From a bacterium (lineage in GTDB: Bacteria; UBP6; UBA1177), in contig JAGCUA010000045.1 in NCBI GenBank assembly GCA_017963125.1, positions 1-52,031 of the forward strand: a stretch of DNA of 52,031 nt. The letters run 5' to 3'. Under the pieces are notes generated by a model. That model ran no database searches and was not told the DNA's origin. It saw only the letters and a program-made list of their open reading frames with translations. Position numbers and translations under genes: made by a program. Numbering within the stretch: position 1 is the first letter of the stretch; the number at the start of each line of letters is the position of its first letter. Positions 38,467-47,000 of the stretch are shown here, piece by piece.

Positions 38467-39111
38467 TTAAAATCCTATTTTTGCCGCATTTATAATAAAC
38501 TCGATTTTACCCATAAACAGAATAAGCCTCGAAAGCAGAGTATATGCGAAAGCCGAGCCTATTGCAACTAATACGAAAAATCTTCCTATCTCACCCGTAG
38601 TGTTTATGAAACGGTTGTTGTTTTTGTGGCGTGCGACGAGAAACATCATTGCCGAAGTGACGCAGATGATGCTGAGGAGAGCGTTCAAGGTCATGTCTGG
38701 CAGGATATTTCCGTTTTCGTCAAACGAAACGAGAGGGATTATCGAAGAACGTATCATCTCCTGAATGAAAGCCGAGAAATAGACGGGAATGTTTATCGCA
38801 GTGGTGACGATAACTATGAATGCGGCCGGCAGGAAGCGCAGTTTAGAGTATTTTGCTTCACTGTTGGATGGGATGAAGAGGAGCAGGCCTGCAAGAAGCG
38901 GGATCAGGATAAGGAGATCTCCGCCGAGTGCCGATTTGTAAGCAGGTTTGATTATCGAAAAATACCAGATGACGGCGAAGTATCCCGCCGAAACGCCGAT
39001 GAAAAGCGACTCCGCAAAGCGGTAGACCGGATTGGACTTGAAAAAACCCGAAAAGACCGCGATGGTGAGCACTAAAGCCGTTAATGTTCCTAAATCATTG
39101 AAAATATTCAT
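38467..39111 (-). CDS. Conserved unassigned membrane protein (six-helix type) of the GlmL-like/DUF6754-like operon
   Basis: This 214-residue protein has about six membrane segments. The pattern FFKSNPVYRFAESLFIGVSAGYFAV at the start and EIGRFFVLVAIGSAFAYTLLSRLILFMGKIEFII at the end matches an uncharacterised family I recall from other phyla (consensus like YKDNPFYRFAEHLFVGVSAGY and GRWFLMIAFGASFG). The function is unknown. It begins with an ATGA overlap with the gene before it (39108-39111) and is the last of six overlapping genes; the S41 protease gene follows 27 bases later. Confidence 0.75.
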   Translation of the reverse strand: MNIFNDLGTLTALVLTIAVFSGFFKSNPVYRFAESLFIGVSAGYFAVIWYFSIIKPAYKSALGGDLLILIPLLAGLLLFIPSNSEAKYSKLRFLPAAFIVIVTTAINIPVYFSAFIQEMIRSSIIPLVSFDENGNILPDMTLNALLSIICVTSAMMFLVARHKNNNRFINTTGEIGRFFVLVAIGSAFAYTLLSRLILFMGKIEFIINAAKIGF

Positions 39112-40001
39112 TTTTTATTTTTTGTCGTCATTTTTATCAGGTTTGAAAAAATCACAAGCGCTATTATGTAAAAAAGTATCGTCGAGAGAATGTGGTACTG
39201 CTTTTCTATATTCAGCGACGGCAGGAATTCGTTTATGAATACCGCGATCGATCTGAAACCGCCGACAAGTCCGTCAAGATAGACTGATCCTCTGAACGGA
39301 ATGTAGGCAGAAAGCATGTCTGACGAGCAGAAGGCCACTTTTCTGACGTTTTTGTCCTTCAGCATGACTGCGAAAGAAACTATTCCGGGAACACCGTCGA
39401 AAGTCTGCGAGGAGAACTCAAAAACTGCCGAAAAATCAGAAATGCTGCCGATTTCGCTCACAAGCGGCTGGTGGATATCGGTGCTGCTGTCGAAGATGTC
39501 GCGTTCCCTCACTTCGCCGAAGTTGTTGGCGATCAGATATGTTGCGATGTTGCCGCCGACAATGAAGCCTAAGTGCGTATATTCGTGGCCGTAAACGAAG
39601 CGCTCTTTGCCGAACCTTCCGTTCTCGATGCTCTTTTCTACCGCGGTAAATGCCGATTCCACGCCGTTCGGGATCATTGTCGCGAATGCGATCCCGATGT
39701 TTTTTTCTGCCAGCACGCCGATAAGTGCAGACATGGCCGCTTCAAGTTCGTATTTCGATTCCGGACCGTAGTTCACAAGGATCAGAACTTTTGAATCCTG
39801 CGGAAGTTCATCAATGATTTTAAATGCTTTCATTTCGCTTTCAGTGGGCGTGGCATTGAGTTCCGGTTCAGGATCTTTCTCTTTCTTTTCATCAATTACC
39901 GCAAAGTAGTGGAAGAGCATGAGAAAGAATATCGGGATGATAAGGCCCCACTGCGGGACTTTGGCAAGAAGTGCCGAAATGTTCTTCGTAAAATCCCTCA
40001 T
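39108..40001 (-). CDS. Conserved unassigned protein: membrane helix, Rossmann-like domain, membrane helix
   Basis: The protein has 297 residues. One helix lies near 18-34 and another near 270-288, with a soluble alpha/beta domain between them. Motifs include KVLILVNYGPESKYELEAAMSALI, GHEYTHLGFIVGGNIATYLIANNFGEV and YLDGLVGGFRSIAVFINEF. The last resembles the GLLGGLRGAAEYE stretch of an uncharacterised family I recall occurring next to relatives of the adjacent gene. The soluble domain faces one compartment between the two anchors. It has ATGA overlaps on both sides. Ligand or activity is unknown. Confidence 0.72.
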   Translation of the reverse strand: MRDFTKNISALLAKVPQWGLIIPIFFLMLFHYFAVIDEKKEKDPEPELNATPTESEMKAFKIIDELPQDSKVLILVNYGPESKYELEAAMSALIGVLAEKNIGIAFATMIPNGVESAFTAVEKSIENGRFGKERFVYGHEYTHLGFIVGGNIATYLIANNFGEVRERDIFDSSTDIHQPLVSEIGSISDFSAVFEFSSQTFDGVPGIVSFAVMLKDKNVRKVAFCSSDMLSAYIPFRGSVYLDGLVGGFRSIAVFINEFLPSLNIEKQYHILSTILFYIIALVIFSNLIKMTTKNKK

Positions 40002-41494
40002 TTTTTATCTCCGGAGCCTGAAAAGAAAGTCGTGTAGAAATTTTCCGCAGTAAAAAAGAGGAGACCGCTTGCTGTTCCTATCGCTAAAGCCTTGAAGACA
40101 GGTACGGCGAGAGTGTTCATGATCCATCCAGGCGAGAGCGGGCCGCTCCAGTCATGCAGATGGTTCTGCGCGAAAAGGCCGTATTGGTTGGTGAGACCTA
40201 AGAGGGTGAGAACGAAAGCGATCGTAATTACGCAGTATGAATAGCTTCGAAGCGAAAAACGGCTGTAAATAGTCGAGATCATGTTAAGCAGCAGCAGTGC
40301 GACGAATGAAGAGAGGAGGGGATCGAAGATGTACCGGTATATCCAGCGGATAAAACCCTTTATTTCAGGGCTTGTCGTAATGCCGGTCTCGAGGAATTTC
40401 GCCGCGATCCTCGTTTTGCTTTCGGGCGGAAGTTTGGATGAACCAAGTCCCGAAAGTTTTTCCGAAGCCATTGCCGAGATGCGGCTGTTTGTCAGAAAGT
40501 TGTTGTAACGGAACATGTCTTTGTGCAGTTTTTCAGACTTTGCGCGCAGCCGTTCCTTTTCTTTAGTGATCCATATTTCAAGTTCGGTGCCGCTGCCTTC
40601 GATCCTGATCCCGTCATACTTGAAATCTTCGAAACGGTTTTTTTCACCTGCTTCGAGACCGAAGTTGAGTTCGTTCTGTTTGAGCGAGGCGATCGAAGTG
40701 TCGAACCACTCCTTGAGCTCCTGCGAGATCGGAAACATATCGGAAATGATGTCTATGGAAGCAGATTTTACCTTTTCCTTGATCTCGACGACGCGCTTCA
40801 TTTCATTCGGGTTTATGAATGTTATCCCCTGATTGGACGTGTCCGACGAAGAGAGGACGATCTTGTTTTCAGAAAGAAGTTTCTGGTAGTTTTTAAGTGT
40901 TATGTCGGCGTTTTTCAGCATCTCTTCGGAGGGGAAAAAGTCTGTCGAAACGTCTGCCGAGATGTAGAGCGCGAGTTTCTTTTTAGACGGGAATTTCGAG
41001 AGGTGCACATCGTTTTCGATGAATACGAGGGCTGTTTCCGTAAGGAAATCGGGCTGCTCTCTGACGATGTTTTCAAAGGTGTATCTGCTCTGGTTCGGGT
41101 TTATGAAGCCTAAGGTGAAAGTCGTGACGGCAGAAACGACGATTATGAGCGAATTCAAAAGGCGGTTCAGATGTATGGTGCGCGCTTCTTTGTTTAAAAC
41201 ATTTGCATTCACTCCGGGAAGTTTAGTCTTTTTTGCATTGTCGGCTGAGGAAGTCAGGACGTCTTTGATTTTTTTCGAAGAAAACGACTCTTTGAGTTCG
41301 CGGAAGGATGACTGTATGGAAGATATCTCTCGTCCGAGAAACTTGATGAGGCCTGCGAAAAACGAAAGGACGATGACGATTTCGGTCCAGCGCACAGCCT
41401 TTGTCAGAAAAACGCTTTCTATTCCTAGCGAAATCAGAACGAAGACTGCGACTATGCAGATAAAAACCGATAAGAGGATTATCTTTAACTTCAT
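39998..41494 (-). CDS. Conserved unassigned membrane protein with large extracytoplasmic insert
   Basis: The protein has 498 residues. Two helices near the N-terminus (about 4-25 and 35-53) and one near 115-132 are followed by a soluble region with long helices (about 135-370; EKERLRAKSEKLHKDMFRYNNFL). The last quarter has four helices (WIYRYIFDPLLSSFVALLLLNMI, SYCVITIAFVLTLLGLT, WIMNTLAVPVFKALAIGTASGLLFFTAENFY). This C-terminal part fits a recalled uncharacterised family with DYIFVPLQATMFALLAF and WILNVPNTAGKRAILIG patterns. Overlaps of 4 bases on each side mark it as a core operon member. Confidence 0.72.
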   Translation of the reverse strand: MKLKIILLSVFICIVAVFVLISLGIESVFLTKAVRWTEIVIVLSFFAGLIKFLGREISSIQSSFRELKESFSSKKIKDVLTSSADNAKKTKLPGVNANVLNKEARTIHLNRLLNSLIIVVSAVTTFTLGFINPNQSRYTFENIVREQPDFLTETALVFIENDVHLSKFPSKKKLALYISADVSTDFFPSEEMLKNADITLKNYQKLLSENKIVLSSSDTSNQGITFINPNEMKRVVEIKEKVKSASIDIISDMFPISQELKEWFDTSIASLKQNELNFGLEAGEKNRFEDFKYDGIRIEGSGTELEIWITKEKERLRAKSEKLHKDMFRYNNFLTNSRISAMASEKLSGLGSSKLPPESKTRIAAKFLETGITTSPEIKGFIRWIYRYIFDPLLSSFVALLLLNMISTIYSRFSLRSYSYCVITIAFVLTLLGLTNQYGLFAQNHLHDWSGPLSPGWIMNTLAVPVFKALAIGTASGLLFFTAENFYTTFFSGSGDKK

Positions 41495-42222
41495 TCAGCC
41501 ACCATATCGATAAAATCGGCAAAAACCGGATAGTAATGCGCAAGTGTCATGCAGACTGAAAGTGAAAGTATCAGCAGCGCGACTATCGCCAGAAAAAAAT
41601 AAACGCCTGAAGTTTCGAGAGTCCGCTTGTTTTTCAGCTTCTTTATCTGCGCGCTGAGAAGGAAAGGTTCGAGCGAAACGAGGCACTTCTTGGCGTTGAT
41701 CGAATCTATGATCAGTCCTTCTACCGAGCAGGATAGAGCGACTCTTTTCTTGTCTGAATCAGAGTTGTAGGCATCCCAGTCCGAAATCGCGGAACCGTCC
41801 GAAATGTTGAGTATCAGAGATGCGTTCATCTCCCTTTTTTCAATGGTCGTATAGAAAGTGTTATTCGCGTTTGAAAGCGGTGAAAACAGGATAGACGCAC
41901 TTTCGGAACTGCGCGTGGTCAGCACGCCGAATTCCTCGGGAATAGTCGTCCTGACAAAGTTTCCGGTGTCGCTTCCTTCAAGAATTTCGTCGATGAACCT
42001 CGCCGCAGCCGAAAAAAGCGGATGTGCCTTGGAATCTATCGAACTGCTCAGGGCGATCCTTCCGCTGTCTTCCTCGATCATCGTTTTTATGAACTGAAGC
42101 AGGAGCATCGTTTCCCTTGAGATTTTCGACGGGAATTTCTTTGAAAAAATATTCGGGATCAGAAGTGAAATCAGGAATATCGCGAAAAGCGAGAATATTT
42201 TCAGATCGATCGTTACTTCCAT
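41491..42222 (-). CDS. DUF6754-like membrane protein
   Basis: The protein has 243 residues. One N-terminal helix (about 8-25) and one C-terminal helix (about 207-230) flank an alpha/beta domain. The order of blocks (SGRIALSSSIDSKAHPLFSA, VLTTRSSESASILFSPLSNA, REMNASLILNISDGSAISDW, VEGLIIDSINAKKCLVSLEPF) parallels what I recall of DUF6754 proteins (grpvhvSlGsgg..., PLayaaG, vaaNvliGsfGpEa, DhvliGeElfaAGAYL). This assignment is by eye and uncertain. It overlaps the next gene by 4 bases and the previous one by 10. Confidence 0.6.
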   Translation of the reverse strand: MEVTIDLKIFSLFAIFLISLLIPNIFSKKFPSKISRETMLLLQFIKTMIEEDSGRIALSSSIDSKAHPLFSAAARFIDEILEGSDTGNFVRTTIPEEFGVLTTRSSESASILFSPLSNANNTFYTTIEKREMNASLILNISDGSAISDWDAYNSDSDKKRVALSCSVEGLIIDSINAKKCLVSLEPFLLSAQIKKLKNKRTLETSGVYFFLAIVALLILSLSVCMTLAHYYPVFADFIDMVAE

Positions 42223-43667
42223 TGGTGCATCTCTTCCCGAAGGTCGAAAATCAGGGTTTTTCTGCTTTCTTTCGTGCCTATGGTCTTTTTGTTGCTTTCA
42301 GGGTCGTTTTTCGTCATGCAGACTCCTTTTGCAGTATGGATCTCAACTACCGAGTTCGGTTCTATTTCAAGAACGCGGTATTCGCCCCACTTGAGCACGA
42401 TATCCTCTTTTCTGTCATTTTCTAATTTTTCTATGAATATTGCAGGCGTTCCCTTCCTGAATCTGCCGTATGGAATGAAGATCCAGCCGTTTTTTATGTC
42501 TTTTGTGTTGAAAAATCCGCGCAGGAAGGAGTTCGTGCCCGCTTTTCCGTTCATGAACATCGTCATTCCGGCAAGGATTATCCCTTTGTTGTCGAAGAGG
42601 AAGTATATTGTTCCGTGCGTTATTCCCGGAATGGAAACGAGACGCAGGAATGCTTCGAAGTCGATCTTATCAGTAAGTGAGACGCCGATTATCCTGTCAG
42701 GATCGAAAAGTACACTCTCTTTTGTCGTATCGTCTATCGCGAGAACATCCCTCTGCAGGAAATTTTCGTCGAAAACAGTCCGTTTTTCGATAAAAAGATC
42801 GTTGAAAACCGACTCGAAAACCTCACGCGTCAGAGTGCCTGCTTCCTGAGGAACGGCGTAGTTTCTGAACAAAGTCGTTCCGGCACCGCGTTCCGCATGG
42901 CTGAGAAGCGAATAGTCGTCGGTGAACAAAGCTGAAAGAACCGTTTCAGAGCGTTTCATGCAGAAAACATCGGCAATTTTGCGCAGAGCCTCGGTGTATG
43001 CGATGTCGTTTATCTTAACTTCGATTTCATCCCAAAGCGTCATCTGCTGGAGCGGAGAAACCGTATTCTGCTGCAGCAGCTCTTCGTCCGATGAATAGTT
43101 GTTTGTTTCAAGGATATTGGGCTGGGCCGAAAAGCGGATCCCCGGCTTGGCAAGCTCTTTTCTCGCCGTTTCGAGAGAGAGGATGCTGCCGGCAAAAATG
43201 ATGTCCGGCTTGACTTCGAGAAGCTGGAGGTTTTTGCCCAAAGAAACGATCATGCTGTTGAGCCGGTTATTGACAGAGTTGTCGTAACCTCCAGCAATTA
43301 TTACGTAATCTATGTCGCTCAGATCTATGGACGAAAATGCGTCTGATGCAGAATAAGCCTTTTTGACGTTGAGGAGTTTCGACCATGCGAGCCTTTTGGC
43401 CGAACGGGTGGATCCCTCTTCGCTTATTCCGAAGACAGCGGCGTTCATAAGCCTTTCGGGGATTATTATCCTCTGTAGCGTTTTTTCCGTTTTCGAGCCG
43501 CTTTCTTCGTAGAATTTCGTGATTTCCATCATTGCATCGGACTCTTCTCCGATAGTTCTGTCTTCAGTTTCGGAGGCGATACTTTCGTTGTAATAGTCGA
43601 AGTCTATGACGATTTTTCTTACGAGACTGCGCATGGAGAGAAAGACGGTGAAATTTTCGGAATTCAT
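42213..43667 (-). CDS. GlmL/MutL-like protein (glutamate mutase L family) lacking the ATPase signature
   Basis: This 484-residue soluble protein shows VIIAGGYDNSVNNRLNSMI near 122-140 and KPDIIFAGSIL. These correspond to the PDlilLaGGtDGGn and PVvvAGN stretches of the glutamate mutase accessory protein GlmL/MutL. The C-terminal GWIFIPYGRFRKGTPAIFIEK and EYRVLEIEPNSVVEIHTAKG resemble the recalled tail of a MutL subgroup found with DUF6754 genes. The N-terminal phosphate-1 motif of the ASKHA fold (D-x-G-S-T-x-T) is not visible, and the D-V-G second phosphate loop is also unclear, so ATP binding may be lost. No glutamate mutase genes are nearby. It overlaps both neighbours. Confidence 0.62.
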   Translation of the reverse strand: MNSENFTVFLSMRSLVRKIVIDFDYYNESIASETEDRTIGEESDAMMEITKFYEESGSKTEKTLQRIIIPERLMNAAVFGISEEGSTRSAKRLAWSKLLNVKKAYSASDAFSSIDLSDIDYVIIAGGYDNSVNNRLNSMIVSLGKNLQLLEVKPDIIFAGSILSLETARKELAKPGIRFSAQPNILETNNYSSDEELLQQNTVSPLQQMTLWDEIEVKINDIAYTEALRKIADVFCMKRSETVLSALFTDDYSLLSHAERGAGTTLFRNYAVPQEAGTLTREVFESVFNDLFIEKRTVFDENFLQRDVLAIDDTTKESVLFDPDRIIGVSLTDKIDFEAFLRLVSIPGITHGTIYFLFDNKGIILAGMTMFMNGKAGTNSFLRGFFNTKDIKNGWIFIPYGRFRKGTPAIFIEKLENDRKEDIVLKWGEYRVLEIEPNSVVEIHTAKGVCMTKNDPESNKKTIGTKESRKTLIFDLREEMHQWK

Positions 43668-43951
43668 TCTTCACCTCTTTCAAGTGCTTCTTTCAGAGCT
43701 TCAAAAGAACCTTCTCCGCGTGAGAAATCGAGTATTTTCCCCGTTTTTTCCTGCCCGAAAAGAATGGAAGAGAGCGGTTCTGCAGCTGAAAGAAGGGCTG
43801 AAATCTCCCTTTTGAAAGGGATCATCATGTCAAGCAGTATCAAAGATGCCGGCTCGAGTTTTTTCGATCTTAAAAAGCTGGCGATTTTTTCAGCCTGAAA
43901 GCTGTTTCCCGGAATTTCGCCTTCAAGCCGTGATTTTCTGCCGGTTGCCAA
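43664..43951 (-). CDS. Small uncharacterised soluble protein, first gene of the membrane operon
   Basis: The protein has about 95 residues, is charged and helical, and has no membrane segment; I do not recognise it. I place the start at TTG 43951, because GGAG at 43961-43958 is six bases upstream. An alternative TTG at 43963 has no ribosome site and would leave a leader of only about 10 bases from the promoter at 43980-44008. The stretch PASLILLDMMIPFKREISALLSA suggests a small alpha/beta fold. Its stop overlaps the GlmL-like gene (ATGA). It could be an assembly or regulatory partner. Confidence 0.6.
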   Translation of the reverse strand: MATGRKSRLEGEIPGNSFQAEKIASFLRSKKLEPASLILLDMMIPFKREISALLSAAEPLSSILFGQEKTGKILDFSRGEGSFEALKEALERGEE

Positions 43952-43979
43952 GTCCTGCTCCAATCGTTAAAAACGCGGC

Positions 43980-44008
43980 ATCTTACGTTAGCACGGCTGT
44001 TTTGTCAA
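43980..44008 (-). promoter_or_regulatory. Promoter of the seven-gene membrane/protease operon
   Basis: On the minus strand a perfect TTGACA (44008-44003), a 17-base spacer and TAAGAT (43985-43980, four of six) lie upstream of the first gene. The terminator of the preceding metalloprotease gene ends about 23 bases before it, so the operon starts cleanly here. Confidence 0.72.
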
Positions 44009-44030
44009 TTAGAGGATCGATTTTTAAGGC

Positions 44031-44079
44031 AAAAAAAAGGGGAGCCGGAGCTCCCCTGAAAAAGACCTGTTTCAACAGG
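44031..44079 (-). terminator. Tandem rho-independent terminators after the metalloprotease gene
   Basis: Reading on the minus strand, the first hairpin (stem CCTGT/ACAGG, 44079-44066) is followed by TCTTTTT. The second and stronger one (stem GGGGAGC/GCTCCCC with a 4-base loop, 44056-44039) is followed by eight Ts. The first begins three bases after the stop codon. Confidence 0.88.
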
Positions 44080-44081
44080 GT

Positions 44082-47000
44082 TTAGTAGCGTGATGCGTAC
44101 TCAACTGCGAAACCAAGGTTGTCAGCTGCGAAGGAGTTGAGCTGATCGATCGTTGTTTCCATGATGACCAGTCTTGAGAATCCTTCTGCACCCTCTGCAA
44201 GGCTCTCTTCTTCGTGATCTTTAAGAGCTGCTGCGCTTCTTACAAGTCTGAATGACGGAGAGAGTCTCGAGTATTTGTCAGCAAGATACTGCTGGAAAGC
44301 TGCTCTCGATTCGAAACGCTGCGTTCCTTTGAGTGCCGGATTGCCTGCTGCTGCCGCACCTGCTGCAGAGAACGTGATGTTCGCAAGGCAGGTATCGTCA
44401 TCGTTGCCGGCTGCTTTGCAGACTTTCCAACCGTCGTAAGAACCTTCAATGCTCGGATCATAGACGCCGTAAAGTGCATTCTGATCCTGAACATCGAGAG
44501 TCGATTTTGCAAGAACTGCTCTGTAGTAAGCGTTTCCGTCCTTGTTGAGGAACTGAACTTCGTTTACATCGGGTTCCGGATAGTTGCTGATATCGTAAGC
44601 GTTGATTCTGTAAGTTACGAATCTCTGGAGAACCGAAGTATCTGCCGAGGTGTTCGCAACGTTACCCATTGTCCAGTACATCGGCCACATCTTGTCGAAG
44701 TAGGTCCAGCCTGCGTGGATCGGGTAAGGATTCGTTCCGTCGCTCAGAGTGATCTGCGAGCAGAGGTTTCTCTTCGGAGTGTAGGCGAGGTCAGCATTTG
44801 CCGACGGCGGATTGATTGCCCAGTTGGTAAGAATGTTGATCGGAAGATCAGCTTTCATAACGTGGTTAACAACTTCGTCTTTCGAGTCATCGTAAGTCTG
44901 GTAGTAGCAATACGGTGAGAATGAGAAGAGTGCTTCTTCATCGACAACATCGGAAAGCATCGTGAACTTAACGTTCTCGAGACCTTCGAACTGCTGGTCA
45001 ACGCTGTTAGCACGACTCTCTCTTCTGTATTTAGCATCGAACCATCCTGCGTTTGCGATTGCGTATATTGCAACCATTTTTTCTTCTGCATAGCCTCTTC
45101 TGAGAACTTTGTCGTAGTAGACTTCAGGCGTGTCCTGAATATCCCAGCGGTCTTTCTGGAAGCGGCCGTGAACCGGAGTGATGTCTACCCAAAGGCTGCT
45201 GCGCTCTTTGATGTAATCGTCGTAACCTTCGATGTAGTTGTCGGTTGACTGCATGTAAGTCGGAGTCTGACCGACCCATTCTGTCTTAACTTTGCCGTAT
45301 TCGTCAAGCTGCGGGTTGCCGTCCTTGTCATACAGAACTTCGAAATGACCTTCGATCTTGTCATAGATGTCAGCATCATTCTGGTTGTCAACAGTGATGT
45401 AGGTTCCGACAGCAGGTCTGTAGAGAATGTTGAAGTAGAAGTAGTTGATACCTTCCATACCTGCGATTACGTGGTCTGCCGGACCCATCGGGGTGTGTGT
45501 TCTGAGCTCGTCGTTCTCGTCGATCCAGTATTCCTCACCTCTGAGAGCTCTCTGGTATTCGTCACAGACGTAGTTGTTGACAAATGTTCTATTGACGTAG
45601 TTTCCGCCTTCCGTCTTGTTGTATTCGGATGTCAATACACCATTTTCTGATGCATAGATTCTCTCATCCGGAATTTCGAATGTCGCGTTGCAGCCGTTGC
45701 CGGTAACATCGAGAATGTAAGGCGTCCACTTTCCATAAATGTAGAAGTTGAAATCAAGAAGGAAGTGGATGTATTTGTACTTGCTGAAGAGAGTGTCGTA
45801 GATCATCTTCATGGATGTTCTGCCGCGGAACTCTCTGAACTTCGGGTTACCTCTTCTGAAGAATCTCAGGAAGTAGTAATTGTCGTCCATGTCAACCATG
45901 CTTCTGATTACATCGGAAGCCATATAGCCGGCATCGAATGTGTTAGCCTTCGGATCGTCTGAAGATTTTTCATCGGAAATGAAGGTGTATTCATAGTGTC
46001 TGCCGTCGTTGATGAGGTAGGTGGTGTTCTTCATGCACTCAGCCTGAGTGACATCGCAGTCGTAGTCATAGCGGTAAACGACTTTCTCTACGGTTTTGCC
46101 GTCTTCGTCTTTGACTTTGATCGTGTCGTGCTTCATGTTGCCGAAGAAGTCAAGATCAGCCTTCGGAGCAAGTTTTTCGACTTTTTTGCCTTTTTCGTCG
46201 TAGTAGGTGTAGATCTTGGTGGGAACATCGACAGTTTTGAGTTTGCCGTTTTCATCAAGATATTCCTGGTTGGTTCTTACGTAATCCCTATATTTTTCAG
46301 CTGTATCTCTGAGCGGATTGAGCTTGTTGGAACCTTTATAGGTATCACCGGCATCGCCCTGGCGGACAAGGATACCGTAACCGTCTTCGCCGTCTACTTT
46401 GATCTGCTCGAAAGAACGGCCGTAAACGAACTTGAGTGCTGCAAGGTCGTATTTACCAAGACCGACTGCGTGGATGTAAACTTCTCTCTGGTAGTCCATT
46501 ACAGAAGTGTAGGTGTAGTAGTTGACGTCGGTTTCGAATGCTTTTTTGTATCTGTAAGCCTTGATACCGAACGTTGCGGGATTGTAGTTGGGATCTTCTT
46601 TGGCTTCGACGAGCATCTTTTTGATTCCGTCCATCATAGCCGGATAGTTTTCGCTTGCGTAGTAGTTGTCTACGTAGTTTCTCTGATCGGTAGAACCTGC
46701 AAAGTTGTGTCTGAGACCCATGGTGTGGCCCATTTCGTGCTCAGCAACACCTTTGTACTGCATCTTTTCAAGAACATCATAAATAGCGTAGATAAGTTTG
46801 TCTTCGTATTCTTTTCTGTTCTTGTCGTTTTTGTTCCAGTCGGGCATTTCCTTGCGGAGTTTTGCCTGTCTTTCCTTTATGAACTGGATTATCGAACCAT
46901 CCATGAAGGATTCGTCGAAGTCGAAGTCAAGAGCTTTTGCCTTGAGGTATTTGATCATTTCGGCTTCCATAGCTGCCGGACCTACAAACCAAGGCTGCAT

